From: Mycobacterium numidiamassiliense
Lineage (GTDB): Bacteria; Actinomycetota; Actinomycetes; Mycobacteriales; Mycobacteriaceae
NCBI RefSeq assembly: GCF_900157365.1
Contig: NZ_FUEZ01000004.1
Span: forward strand, 2,281,066-2,345,065
Length of the DNA stretch: 64,000 bases
Reading direction: 5' to 3'
Numbering within the stretch: position 1 is the stretch's first letter; every line of letters begins with the position of its first letter. A program made the translations under genes and the position numbers. Shown here piece by piece: positions 8,118-15,357 of this stretch. The notes below the pieces were generated by a model. The model searched no databases, was not told the DNA's origin, and saw only the letters and a list, made by a program, of their open reading frames with translations.

Positions 8118-9686
8118 ATGAGTACCGAATCGGCGGACGGCGGGCCCGCGCAGCGAATTGCCAGCGGCTACGCCGTTCACGGCCAGGCCCTGGAGTTGGG
8201 CACGGTAGTCGTCGACGGCACCGTCGATCCGACCGCCCAGGTTCGCATCCCGCTGGCGACCATCAATAGGCATGGCTTGGTGGCTGGAGCGACCGGTACG
8301 GGTAAGACCAAGACGCTGCAACTGATCGCCGAACAGCTGTCCGCCGCGGGAGTTCCCGTGCTGATGGCGGACGTGAAGGGCGACCTGTCCGGTCTCTCCG
8401 CGCCGGGGGAGAGCAACGACAAGACCGCCGCGCGCGCCAAGGACACCGGTGATGCCTGGGAGGCAACGGGATTCCCGGTCGAGTTCCTGTCGCTGGGCAC
8501 CGACGGCGTCGGCGTGCCGATTCGGGCGACGGTCGCCAGCTTCGGCCCGGTGCTGCTGTCAAAAGTGTTGGGTCTCAACGCTACTCAAGAGTCGACTCTC
8601 GGCCTGATTTTCCATTGGGCCAACGACAGAAACCGTCCGCTGGTCACTCTGGACCAGCTGCGTTCCGTCATCAGTTACCTGACCAGCGACGCGGGCAAGG
8701 AAGAGCTGAAAAACCTGGGCGGGGTGTCGCCGACGACGGCCGGTGTCATCCTGCGGGCCCTGGTGAACCTGGAAGGCGAGGGCGGCGACACGTTCTTCGG
8801 CGAACCGAAGCTCGATTCGCGCGACCTGCTGCGGTCCAACGGTCAGGGGCAGGGCGTCATCTCGCTGCTGGAGTTCACCGGTCAGTCGTTGCGCCCGGTC
8901 ATCTTCTCCACCTTCCTGATGTGGTTGCTCGCCGACCTTTTCACCGTGCTGCCCGAGGTCGGCGACGTGGATAGGCCCAAGCTGGTCTTCTTCTTCGACG
9001 AGGCACACCTGCTCTTCACCGATGCGTCGAAGGCATTCCTCGAGCAGGTTGAGCAGACCGTCAAGCTGATTCGTTCCAAGGGCGTCGGGGTGTTCTTCTG
9101 CACCCAGCTGCCCACGGATCTGCCCAACGACGTCCTCTCGCAGTTGGGCGCCCGGGTCCAGCACGCCTTGCGCGCATTCACCCCGGACGACCAGAAGGCG
9201 CTGTCGAGGACCGTGCGCACCTATCCGAAAACCGATGTCTACGACCTCGAGTCGGCATTGACGTCGCTGGGCATCGGCGAGGCCGTCATCACCGTGCTGT
9301 CCGAGAAGGGCGCTCCGACGCCGGTCGCGTGGACGCGCATGCGAGTGCCGCGGTCGCTCATGGGGGCCATCAGCCCCGACGCGGTCGTCGCCGCCGCGAA
9401 AGCCAGTCCGCTGCAAGCCAAATACGGCCAGACGGTGGAACAGCCGCCGGATCCTCAAGTGCTCCAACCGCAGGGGCCGCCCTCGCAGGCGCCGGCCCCG
9501 CGGGGGCAATACGACCCACTGCCGTCCTATCCGGACACGTACGACATACCGCCGATGCCGGAGCCGTTCGAGCCGAAGGGCCCGGCCATGTGGGAGGAAG
9601 TGCTGAAGAACCCGGACGTGAAGGACGTCATCAAGAGCAGCATGCGCGAACTCATCCGAGCCAGGTTCGGCGGCGGCCGGAAGTAG
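8118..9686 (+). CDS. HerA-like P-loop ATPase (DUF853)
   Basis: A 522-residue homologue of Rv2510c. Walker A is GATGTGKT at about residues 57-64, and Walker B is FFFDEAHLLF. An arginine-rich region and the ERT-type segment near residue 350 fit the HerA/DUF853 helicase-like group. The C-terminus carries a proline-rich linker (about 440-495) before a charged end. The start ATG at 8118 follows AGGAAAAGGGG; the open frame upstream to 8037 is ignored. Relatives are described as ATPases, but the cellular role in mycobacteria is not established, so I give none. Confidence 0.9.
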   Translation: MSTESADGGPAQRIASGYAVHGQALELGTVVVDGTVDPTAQVRIPLATINRHGLVAGATGTGKTKTLQLIAEQLSAAGVPVLMADVKGDLSGLSAPGESNDKTAARAKDTGDAWEATGFPVEFLSLGTDGVGVPIRATVASFGPVLLSKVLGLNATQESTLGLIFHWANDRNRPLVTLDQLRSVISYLTSDAGKEELKNLGGVSPTTAGVILRALVNLEGEGGDTFFGEPKLDSRDLLRSNGQGQGVISLLEFTGQSLRPVIFSTFLMWLLADLFTVLPEVGDVDRPKLVFFFDEAHLLFTDASKAFLEQVEQTVKLIRSKGVGVFFCTQLPTDLPNDVLSQLGARVQHALRAFTPDDQKALSRTVRTYPKTDVYDLESALTSLGIGEAVITVLSEKGAPTPVAWTRMRVPRSLMGAISPDAVVAAAKASPLQAKYGQTVEQPPDPQVLQPQGPPSQAPAPRGQYDPLPSYPDTYDIPPMPEPFEPKGPAMWEEVLKNPDVKDVIKSSMRELIRARFGGGRK

Positions 9687-9689
9687 CGG

Positions 9690-10496
9690 CTACCCGCCGC
9701 CGAGCTTCTTGTAGAAGCTGCCCACGATTGGGGCCACGATGGCCCGCGGGGCGTATCCGCTGCCGACCGACATCGCCTTCGACGTCAATCCGGGCACCAC
9801 ACGCATCTTGTTGCGCGCCAAGGCATCCAGTGAAATCTGGGCCGTGTGCTCGGTCGAGATCCACAGGAAATCGGGTACCAGTTTTTCGACCAGCGATCGC
9901 TCGGCGTCATCGGGTAGGTCGGTGCGCACCGGACCGGGAGCCAGCAGCGTGACGTGCACACCCGAGCCGCGCAGTTCGCCGCGCAGCGATTCGCTGAAGG
10001 TGTTGGCGAACGCCTTGGTGGCCGCGTAGGTCGCGTTGTAGGGGATTGGCGAATTCCCGGCTGCCGAACCGGAAATCAGGATGCCCCCGCCCTTGCGCTC
10101 GATCATTCCCGGCAGCACCGCCAACGTAAGGTCATGTACCGCAATGGCATTCAGCTGCACCTGCGCCTTTTCGCCGGCCGGGTCAAGCCCGGCAATCGGA
10201 CCGAAGGTCGCCGTCCCCGCGTTCGCGCACAGGATGGAGATGTTCCGCGTGGCCAGTTCGTCGCAGAGCTTGGCGCGTTCGGCCGGGTCGGCGAGGTCGC
10301 CCGGTCGCACCTCGACCGCGACGCCGTACTTGTCGGTCAGGCGCGCGGCCAGATCGTTGAGCAGATCTTCGCGTCGCGCGGTGACGATCAGGCTGTGTCC
10401 CCGAGCGGCCAGCTCGGTGGCCAGCGCCGCGCCGATGTTCTGCGAAGCCCCGGTGACAACGGCACGCGCGTCGGGACTGGGAGTTGGAATCGGCAT
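9690..10496 (-). CDS. Short-chain dehydrogenase/reductase (Rv2509 family)
   Basis: A 268-residue classical SDR with TGASQNIG cofactor motif, NAG motif (CANAG) and catalytic Y-x3-K in YAATK. From memory, Rv2509 and its relatives have been tied to reduction of the beta-keto group of newly condensed mycolic acid (CmrA); that assignment was not checked. The stop lies 3 bp from the convergent ATPase stop. The start at 10496 directly follows TACGAT-TGCCCC, which suggests a leaderless mRNA. The longer open frame to 10850 is ignored. Confidence 0.88.
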   Translation of the reverse strand: MPIPTPSPDARAVVTGASQNIGAALATELAARGHSLIVTARREDLLNDLAARLTDKYGVAVEVRPGDLADPAERAKLCDELATRNISILCANAGTATFGPIAGLDPAGEKAQVQLNAIAVHDLTLAVLPGMIERKGGGILISGSAAGNSPIPYNATYAATKAFANTFSESLRGELRGSGVHVTLLAPGPVRTDLPDDAERSLVEKLVPDFLWISTEHTAQISLDALARNKMRVVPGLTSKAMSVGSGYAPRAIVAPIVGSFYKKLGGG

Positions 10497-10502
10497 GGGG
10501 CA

Positions 10503-10508
10503 ATCGTA
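10503..10508 (-). promoter_or_regulatory. -10 element of a leaderless SDR transcript
   Basis: On the minus strand TACGAT is followed by TGCCCC and then the ATG at 10496, placing the expected transcription start at or near the start codon. The same TACnnT-TGCCC-ATG layout occurs before echA14 and the gene at 22869. Confidence 0.6.
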
Positions 10509-10584
10509 GACAAGCCGGCGCCGCCCACCCGTAGCCACCGCGAGCGCCCCATCACCGGGCGCGGCGAGTCGGTCGCCGGACACA

Positions 10585-10590
10585 TAGAGT
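10585..10590 (+). promoter_or_regulatory. -10 element of a leaderless MFS transcript
   Basis: TAGAGT followed by 7 bp and ATG at 10598, without a ribosome site. It fires away from the divergent SDR promoter 77 bp to the left. Confidence 0.5.
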
Positions 10591-10597
10591 GCCGGGC

Positions 10598-11941
10598 ATG
10601 GGTCAGCCGGAATTGGCTTCGGGCAAGGTGGGGCGATCCCGGATCGTCGCGTGGGCATTGTGGGACTGCGGCTCGACCGGCCTGAACGCGATCGTGGCGA
10701 CGTTTGTGTTCTCCGTCTATCTGACCAGCAGTGTGGGGGTGGGCATCTCCGGCAGCACCACACCGGCGAGCTGGTTGGGGCGGGCCGGGGCGCTGGCCGG
10801 GCTGACGGTGGCGCTGCTGGCTCCGCTAGTCGGTGTGTGGGTGGAATCACCGCATCGCAGGCGGGTGGCGCTAAGCGTGCTGACCTGCCTGGCGGTGGCG
10901 CTGACCTGCGCGATGTTCTTTATTCACGATCGCCCCGGCTACCTGTGGGCGGGGTTGGTGCTGTTGGGCGCGACCGCGGCCTGCGGGGACCTGGCCAGCG
11001 TTCCGTACAACGCCATGCTGCGCCAGCTTTCGACGCCGGCAACCGCAGGCCGGATTTCCGGCCTGGGCTGGGCCTCGGGATACCTGGGCAACGTCGTGTT
11101 GCTGATGGTGATCTATGTGGGATTCATCTCCGGATCCGGCTCGGGCCCGGACGCGGTGCGTGGGCTGCTGCGGTTGCCTCTGCACGACGGGCTCTACGTC
11201 CGGGTGGCGATGCTGGCGGCCGCGCTGTGGCTGGCGGTGCTGGGTCTACCGTTGCTGCTGGTCGCCCACCGGCTACCCGCCCCGACGGAGGTCTACCAAC
11301 CGGCGAGCATGCTCGGTGGCTATCGCAAGCTGTGGAACGAGATCTCCGCGGAGTGGCGCCGGGACCGCAACCTGGTCTACTTCCTGGGAGCCAGCGCGCT
11401 TTTCCGCGACGGGCTTTCGGCGATATTCGCCTTCGGCGCTGTGCTGGGTGTCAACGCCTACGGCGTCACGCCGGCCACTGTGCTGATATTCGGTGTGGCG
11501 GCCAGCGTGGTGGCCGCGATCGGCGCGATACTTGGTGGTTCCATCGACCACCGGGTCGGTTCCAAACCGGTCATCGTCGCGTCGCTGGCGGCGATCGTCA
11601 CGGTAACGGTCACGCTGATGGTGCTGTCCGGCCCGGTGGCCTTCTGGACGTGCGGCCTGCTACTGGCTTTGTTCATCGGGCCGTCGCAGTCGTCGGCGCG
11701 GGCCCTGCTGCTGCACATGGTCAAGGACGGCAGGGAGGGCGTGGCGTTCGGGCTGTACACGATGACGGGTCGGGCGGTCGCGTTCGTGGCGCCGTGGCTG
11801 TTCTCGGTCTTCGTCGACGGCTTCGGTGCCGTGCGGGCCGGGCTGGGCGGAATCGCGGTGGTGCTCATCGCCGGGCTGCTGGCGATGCTGGTGGTTCGGG
11901 TCCCGCCGCGCCATGGCGCCGCGGTGGCCGAGCAGTCCTAA
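10598..11941 (+). CDS. MFS/UMF1-like integral membrane transporter (Rv2508c family)
   Basis: A 447-residue protein with about twelve hydrophobic segments, spread over the whole length with a cytoplasmic loop near residues 215-260. It matches the major facilitator type, resembling the Atg22/UMF1-like group. The cargo is unknown. The start ATG at 10598 follows a -10-like TAGAGT at leaderless spacing; a GTG at 10589 is possible. Its stop overlaps the stop of the convergent MmpS-like gene by 4 bp. Confidence 0.85.
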   Translation: MGQPELASGKVGRSRIVAWALWDCGSTGLNAIVATFVFSVYLTSSVGVGISGSTTPASWLGRAGALAGLTVALLAPLVGVWVESPHRRRVALSVLTCLAVALTCAMFFIHDRPGYLWAGLVLLGATAACGDLASVPYNAMLRQLSTPATAGRISGLGWASGYLGNVVLLMVIYVGFISGSGSGPDAVRGLLRLPLHDGLYVRVAMLAAALWLAVLGLPLLLVAHRLPAPTEVYQPASMLGGYRKLWNEISAEWRRDRNLVYFLGASALFRDGLSAIFAFGAVLGVNAYGVTPATVLIFGVAASVVAAIGAILGGSIDHRVGSKPVIVASLAAIVTVTVTLMVLSGPVAFWTCGLLLALFIGPSQSSARALLLHMVKDGREGVAFGLYTMTGRAVAFVAPWLFSVFVDGFGAVRAGLGGIAVVLIAGLLAMLVVRVPPRHGAAVAEQS

Positions 11942-12732
11942 CGCCCTGCGTCGCAGATGGTGATGCCGGCCCCGGTGCGCTGGCGCATCTGAACGCCATC
12001 GACGGTGAGCGTGCAGGTGACGTTGTGGCCGATGTTGATGATCGTGACGCTCGCCGGATGCGCGGCTGACTGGGACAGGGTGACCTGTTTGCTCCACGGC
12101 AGAGCGACGTTGAACTCGGTCTGGATGACGTCGCCGGTGTCCCAGTAGGTGACGCTGATCGCGCGTCCGTCGCCGTCGACGTTGTAGACGACGTTCTGCA
12201 TCGCGCCGGGAACCGTCGTTCCGGGCGACGTCGCACCGGGCGGCGGCAGCGGTGTCCGGGTGCGCGGCGTCGGTATGCGCGTCGAGGGTGAGGGAGTCGG
12301 CGATTCTGAACTTGACCCGGGCATGGCGGGCAACGGCGGCACGACGGTCTGGTCTTTGATGGCGCCGTTGGTCAGCACCAGCGCGATCAGCAACGCGACG
12401 ACCAGCAGCACCGCCCCGCCGGCGGCGATCCACAGCCAGCGCGGCGACCTCGGGCCCTCCGGTGGCGCGGGAGGTAGCCCGTCGGGCGGCAGACCGCCAC
12501 CCGGCGGGGGCTGGTCTTGCTGCCAATACGCCGGCAACCGGGTGGTCGGGTTGGTTTCGTTCAGCCCCGGCGCCCACTGCGGGGCGTAGCCGCCGTAGGT
12601 GGACGCGTACGGCGCCTGGTCGGCGTACGCCGGATCAGGCGGAGGCGCATAGTGCGGGCCCTGCGGCCCGGCCGGTCCAGAACCCGAGAGAGGAGGAGAA
12701 CTAAACCGCTCGGTTCGCCGCGGATCGTTCAT
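11938..12732 (-). CDS. Proline-rich membrane protein with MmpS-like C-terminal domain (Rv2507 family)
   Basis: A 264-residue protein in three parts. Residues about 1-100 are a proline/glycine/tyrosine-rich cytoplasmic tail, about 103-125 one membrane helix, and after a Ser/Thr/Pro linker comes a beta-rich domain of about 85 residues (VVYNVDGDG to TICDAG). The last domain reads like the periplasmic domain of MmpS proteins, including the LPW motif and two cysteines. The start ATG at 12732 has GAGGTGG upstream; the frame also opens at 12768. The cytoplasmic/periplasmic assignment is inferred from the single helix. Role unknown. Confidence 0.82.
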   Translation of the reverse strand: MNDPRRTERFSSPPLSGSGPAGPQGPHYAPPPDPAYADQAPYASTYGGYAPQWAPGLNETNPTTRLPAYWQQDQPPPGGGLPPDGLPPAPPEGPRSPRWLWIAAGGAVLLVVALLIALVLTNGAIKDQTVVPPLPAMPGSSSESPTPSPSTRIPTPRTRTPLPPPGATSPGTTVPGAMQNVVYNVDGDGRAISVTYWDTGDVIQTEFNVALPWSKQVTLSQSAAHPASVTIINIGHNVTCTLTVDGVQMRQRTGAGITICDAGR

Positions 12733-12775
12733 GTCCACCTCATGATTTGCAGGGTACCTGTGCTCCATGGGTGGG

Positions 12776-13411
12776 TCAGCGAAGTTGACCGCCTGCTCCC
12801 AGCGCGGCGACGGTCATCGCCCGCATGACATCGCGTGAGCGCACCGCGCGGCCCGGCTTGTCGGGCGACTTGATGCTGTGTTGTGTCGAGTTCAGCAAGC
12901 CGAAGACCGCGTGCGCGGTCAGCCGGGCCTCCGCTTCGGCCAGCACGGGGTTCAGCTCGCGCAGTACGGCCACCCATACCTCTACATATTGTCGTTGCGC
13001 CTTGCGCACCTGGCGCTCGGCGGCGACGGGTAGGTGTGTCAGGTCGCGATCCTGGATGCGGATCAGGTCTGGCTCGCCCAGCGCGAAGTCGAGATGAAAA
13101 TCGATCAGGCCATCCAGCGCCGTGGCTGCATCCGGGTGTCGGGCAGTGACGTCGCGAGCTCCGGCCAGTAGCCGGGTGCTGATCCCGACCAACAGCTCGA
13201 CGAGCATCGATTCCTTATTCGGGAAATGCCGGTAAATGGCCGGGCCACTGACGCCGGCGGCCGCGCCGATATCTTCCAGCCGTACCGCAAGAAAACCGCG
13301 TTCGGCGAATAGTCGTTCGGCCGCGGACAAAAGTTGTAGGCGCCGGTCAGACTTCAACTGGCTGCGACGATTTGGGGCGTCAGGCTGGCCCTCGGAGGCA
13401 GACGTTCTCAT
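12776..13411 (-). CDS. bkaR: TetR repressor of branched-chain catabolism (BkaR-like)
   Basis: A 211-residue TetR protein with helix-turn-helix at about residues 40-65 (LEDIGAAAGVSGPAIYRHF). By position next to accD1 it is the homologue of Rv2506, described as BkaR, a repressor of branched-chain keto acid catabolism. Perfect or near-perfect palindromes at 13423-13448 and 13450-13471 lie 12-60 bp upstream of its own start, and a similar one at 13717-13736 lies before accD1. This supports autoregulation and control of the divergent operon. The ligand is not shown by the sequence. Confidence 0.85.
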   Translation of the reverse strand: MRTSASEGQPDAPNRRSQLKSDRRLQLLSAAERLFAERGFLAVRLEDIGAAAGVSGPAIYRHFPNKESMLVELLVGISTRLLAGARDVTARHPDAATALDGLIDFHLDFALGEPDLIRIQDRDLTHLPVAAERQVRKAQRQYVEVWVAVLRELNPVLAEAEARLTAHAVFGLLNSTQHSIKSPDKPGRAVRSRDVMRAMTVAALGAGGQLR

Positions 13412-13422
13412 GGCGAACCTTC

Positions 13423-13448
13423 GTTAGGTTAATCGCCGCTAACCTAAC
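13423..13448. promoter_or_regulatory. Perfect 9-bp inverted repeat upstream of the TetR gene
   Basis: GTTAGGTTA and TAACCTAAC are separated by 8 bp, starting 12 bp upstream of the TetR start codon. It is a strong candidate operator for autoregulation. Confidence 0.65.
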
Positions 13449-13449
13449 A

Positions 13450-13471
13450 TGAGTTATTCGCTATTAACTCA
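13450..13471. promoter_or_regulatory. Candidate TetR operator sharing the accD1 operator core
   Basis: TGAGTTATT and TATTAACTCA face each other as a near-palindrome with one mismatched arm pair. The arms resemble the perfect AGTTAAT/ATTAACT operator before accD1, with the same 18-bp core length. Confidence 0.6.
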
Positions 13472-13534
13472 ACTCGCGCAAGAATGCGGATACCTCGCCG
13501 ACGTCGGCACATTCAGCGACGGTCAACCGCCAGC

Positions 13535-13553
13535 GCTTTGCCCAGGGCAAAGC
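13535..13553. repeat. 9-bp inverted repeat with 1-bp centre
   Basis: GCTTTGCCC and GGGCAAAGC flank a single A. The rest of 13472-13716 shows no gene. In M. tuberculosis, fadD35-scoA-scoB occupy this position, so the palindrome may be an unrelated protein site or a scar. Confidence 0.45.
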
Positions 13554-13704
13554 CAATGGGGCACGACCTGACGAGGAACCAGCAACCCCGGGGTCCCTCA
13601 GGCGGGGCGCAACTCGCAGGTGGGCCAGGGTAGTTGGAACATGGACGTTTCAAACTGACCCGCTACCCGGCCGGCGAACCTGGACGCGGTAGCGCGCACG
13701 ATGG

Positions 13705-13736
13705 TATTCTCAGCGCCAGTTAATGATGATTAACTG
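13705..13736 (+). promoter_or_regulatory. accD1 promoter with overlapping perfect operator
   Basis: TATTCT (13705-13710) is a candidate -10. Starting 6 bp later is a perfect palindrome (13717-13736) with arms CAGTTAAT and ATTAACTG around a 4-bp centre, covering the expected start site. A bound TetR dimer there would block transcription. The AAGGAGG ribosome site of accD1 follows at 13753-13759. Confidence 0.6.
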
Positions 13737-13765
13737 AAAGCGGCAGGACGGCAAGGAGGCCGGAG

Positions 13766-15352
13766 GTGACTGTGTCCGTGGCGGCTGCGCCGTCGTTCGC
13801 CGAGGAGCACCGCCGGTTGGTCGGTGAGTTGAACGCAAAACTCGCGGTCGCGGCTCTGGGCGGCAACGAGCGTGCGCGCGAACGACATGTCAGCCGCGGC
13901 AAACTGTTGCCGCGCGAGCGGGTGGATCGTCTGGTTGATCCGGGCAGCCCCTTTCTCGAGCTGTCCCCGCTGGCCGCCGATGGCATGTACGACGACGAAT
14001 CCCCCGGCGCCGGAATCATCACCGGAATCGGCCGGGTATCGGAGCGCGAATGCGTGATCGTCGCCAACGACGCGACGGTCAAGGGCGGCACCTATTACCC
14101 GATGACGGTCAAGAAGCACCTGCGCGCGCAGGAAGTCGCGCTGCAGAACCGATTGCCGTGCATTTACCTGGTCGACTCGGGCGGCGCGTTCCTGCCACGC
14201 CAAGACGAGGTGTTTCCCGACCGCGAGCATTTCGGGCGAATCTTCTTCAACCAGGCGACCATGAGCGCCACGGGGATTCCGCAAGTGGCGGCGGTGCTCG
14301 GTTCGTGCACGGCGGGCGGTGCCTACGTGCCGGCGATGAGCGATGAGGCGGTCATCGTCCGCGAGCAGGGCACGATTTTTCTCGGCGGCCCGCCACTGGT
14401 CAAAGCCGCCACCGGAGAAATCGTCTCGGCCGAGGATCTGGGCGGCGGCGATCTGCACTCGCGGGTCTCCGGCGTCACCGACCACCTCGCCGACGACGAC
14501 GAGGACGCGCTGCGCATCGTGCGCGCGATCGCCGCGACGTTCGGCCCGCGTGAGCCCAGCCCGTGGCAGATCCGACAGCCCGTCGAACCCAAGCACGCGC
14601 AGACCGAGCTCTACGACGTCGTGCCTCCCGATCCGCGAGTCCCCTACGATGTGCACGAGGTCATCGTGCGGCTGGTCGATGGCGGCGACTTCAGTGAATT
14701 CAAAGCAAAATACGGCAAGACGCTGGTGACCGCCTTCGCCCACATCCACGGCCATCCCGTGGGCATCATCGCCAACAACGGGGTGCTGTTCAGCGAATCC
14801 GCCTTGAAAGGCGCACATTTCATCGAGCTGTGCGACAAGCGCAACATCCCGCTGCTGTTTCTGCAGAACATCGCCGGCTTCATGGTCGGCCGTGACTACG
14901 AGGCAGGCGGCATCGCCAAGCACGGCGCCAAGATGGTCACCGCGGTCGCCTGCGCGCGGGTGCCCAAGCTGACCGTCGTCATCGGCGGATCGTATGGGGC
15001 GGGCAACTATTCGATGTGCGGCCGGGCCTACTCGCCGCGCTTCCTGTGGATGTGGCCCAACGCACGGATTTCCGTCATGGGCGGCGAGCAGGCCGCGTCG
15101 GTGCTGGCCACCGTGCGCGGCGAGCAACTCAGCGCGGCGGGCAAACCCTGGTCGGCCGACGAGGAGGAGGCGTTCAAGGCGCCCATCCGGGCCCAATATG
15201 AAGACCAGGGCAATCCGTACTACTCGACAGCGCGCTTGTGGGACGACGGCATCATCGACCCGGCGGACACCAGAATGCATGTCGGGCTTGCCCTTTCGGC
15301 GTGCGCTCAGGCACCGCTGCAACCCGTCTCCTACGGCGTATTCCGGATGTGA
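13766..15352 (+). CDS. accD1: 3-methylcrotonyl-CoA carboxylase carboxyltransferase subunit
   Basis: A 528-residue carboxyltransferase starting at GTG 13766, with AAGGAGG 6 bp upstream. It has the crotonase-like N and C halves, oxyanion-type glycine pairs (SGGAF; GGSYGAGNYSM) and the acyl-CoA carboxylase beta pattern. With AccA1 it carboxylates 3-methylcrotonyl-CoA in leucine breakdown, as shown for the M. tuberculosis pair. It is the first gene of a five-gene operon and lies behind a TetR operator. The fadD35, scoA and scoB genes that precede it in M. tuberculosis are not present here. Confidence 0.93.
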   Translation: MTVSVAAAPSFAEEHRRLVGELNAKLAVAALGGNERARERHVSRGKLLPRERVDRLVDPGSPFLELSPLAADGMYDDESPGAGIITGIGRVSERECVIVANDATVKGGTYYPMTVKKHLRAQEVALQNRLPCIYLVDSGGAFLPRQDEVFPDREHFGRIFFNQATMSATGIPQVAAVLGSCTAGGAYVPAMSDEAVIVREQGTIFLGGPPLVKAATGEIVSAEDLGGGDLHSRVSGVTDHLADDDEDALRIVRAIAATFGPREPSPWQIRQPVEPKHAQTELYDVVPPDPRVPYDVHEVIVRLVDGGDFSEFKAKYGKTLVTAFAHIHGHPVGIIANNGVLFSESALKGAHFIELCDKRNIPLLFLQNIAGFMVGRDYEAGGIAKHGAKMVTAVACARVPKLTVVIGGSYGAGNYSMCGRAYSPRFLWMWPNARISVMGGEQAASVLATVRGEQLSAAGKPWSADEEEAFKAPIRAQYEDQGNPYYSTARLWDDGIIDPADTRMHVGLALSACAQAPLQPVSYGVFRM

Positions 15353-15357
15353 GTGCC

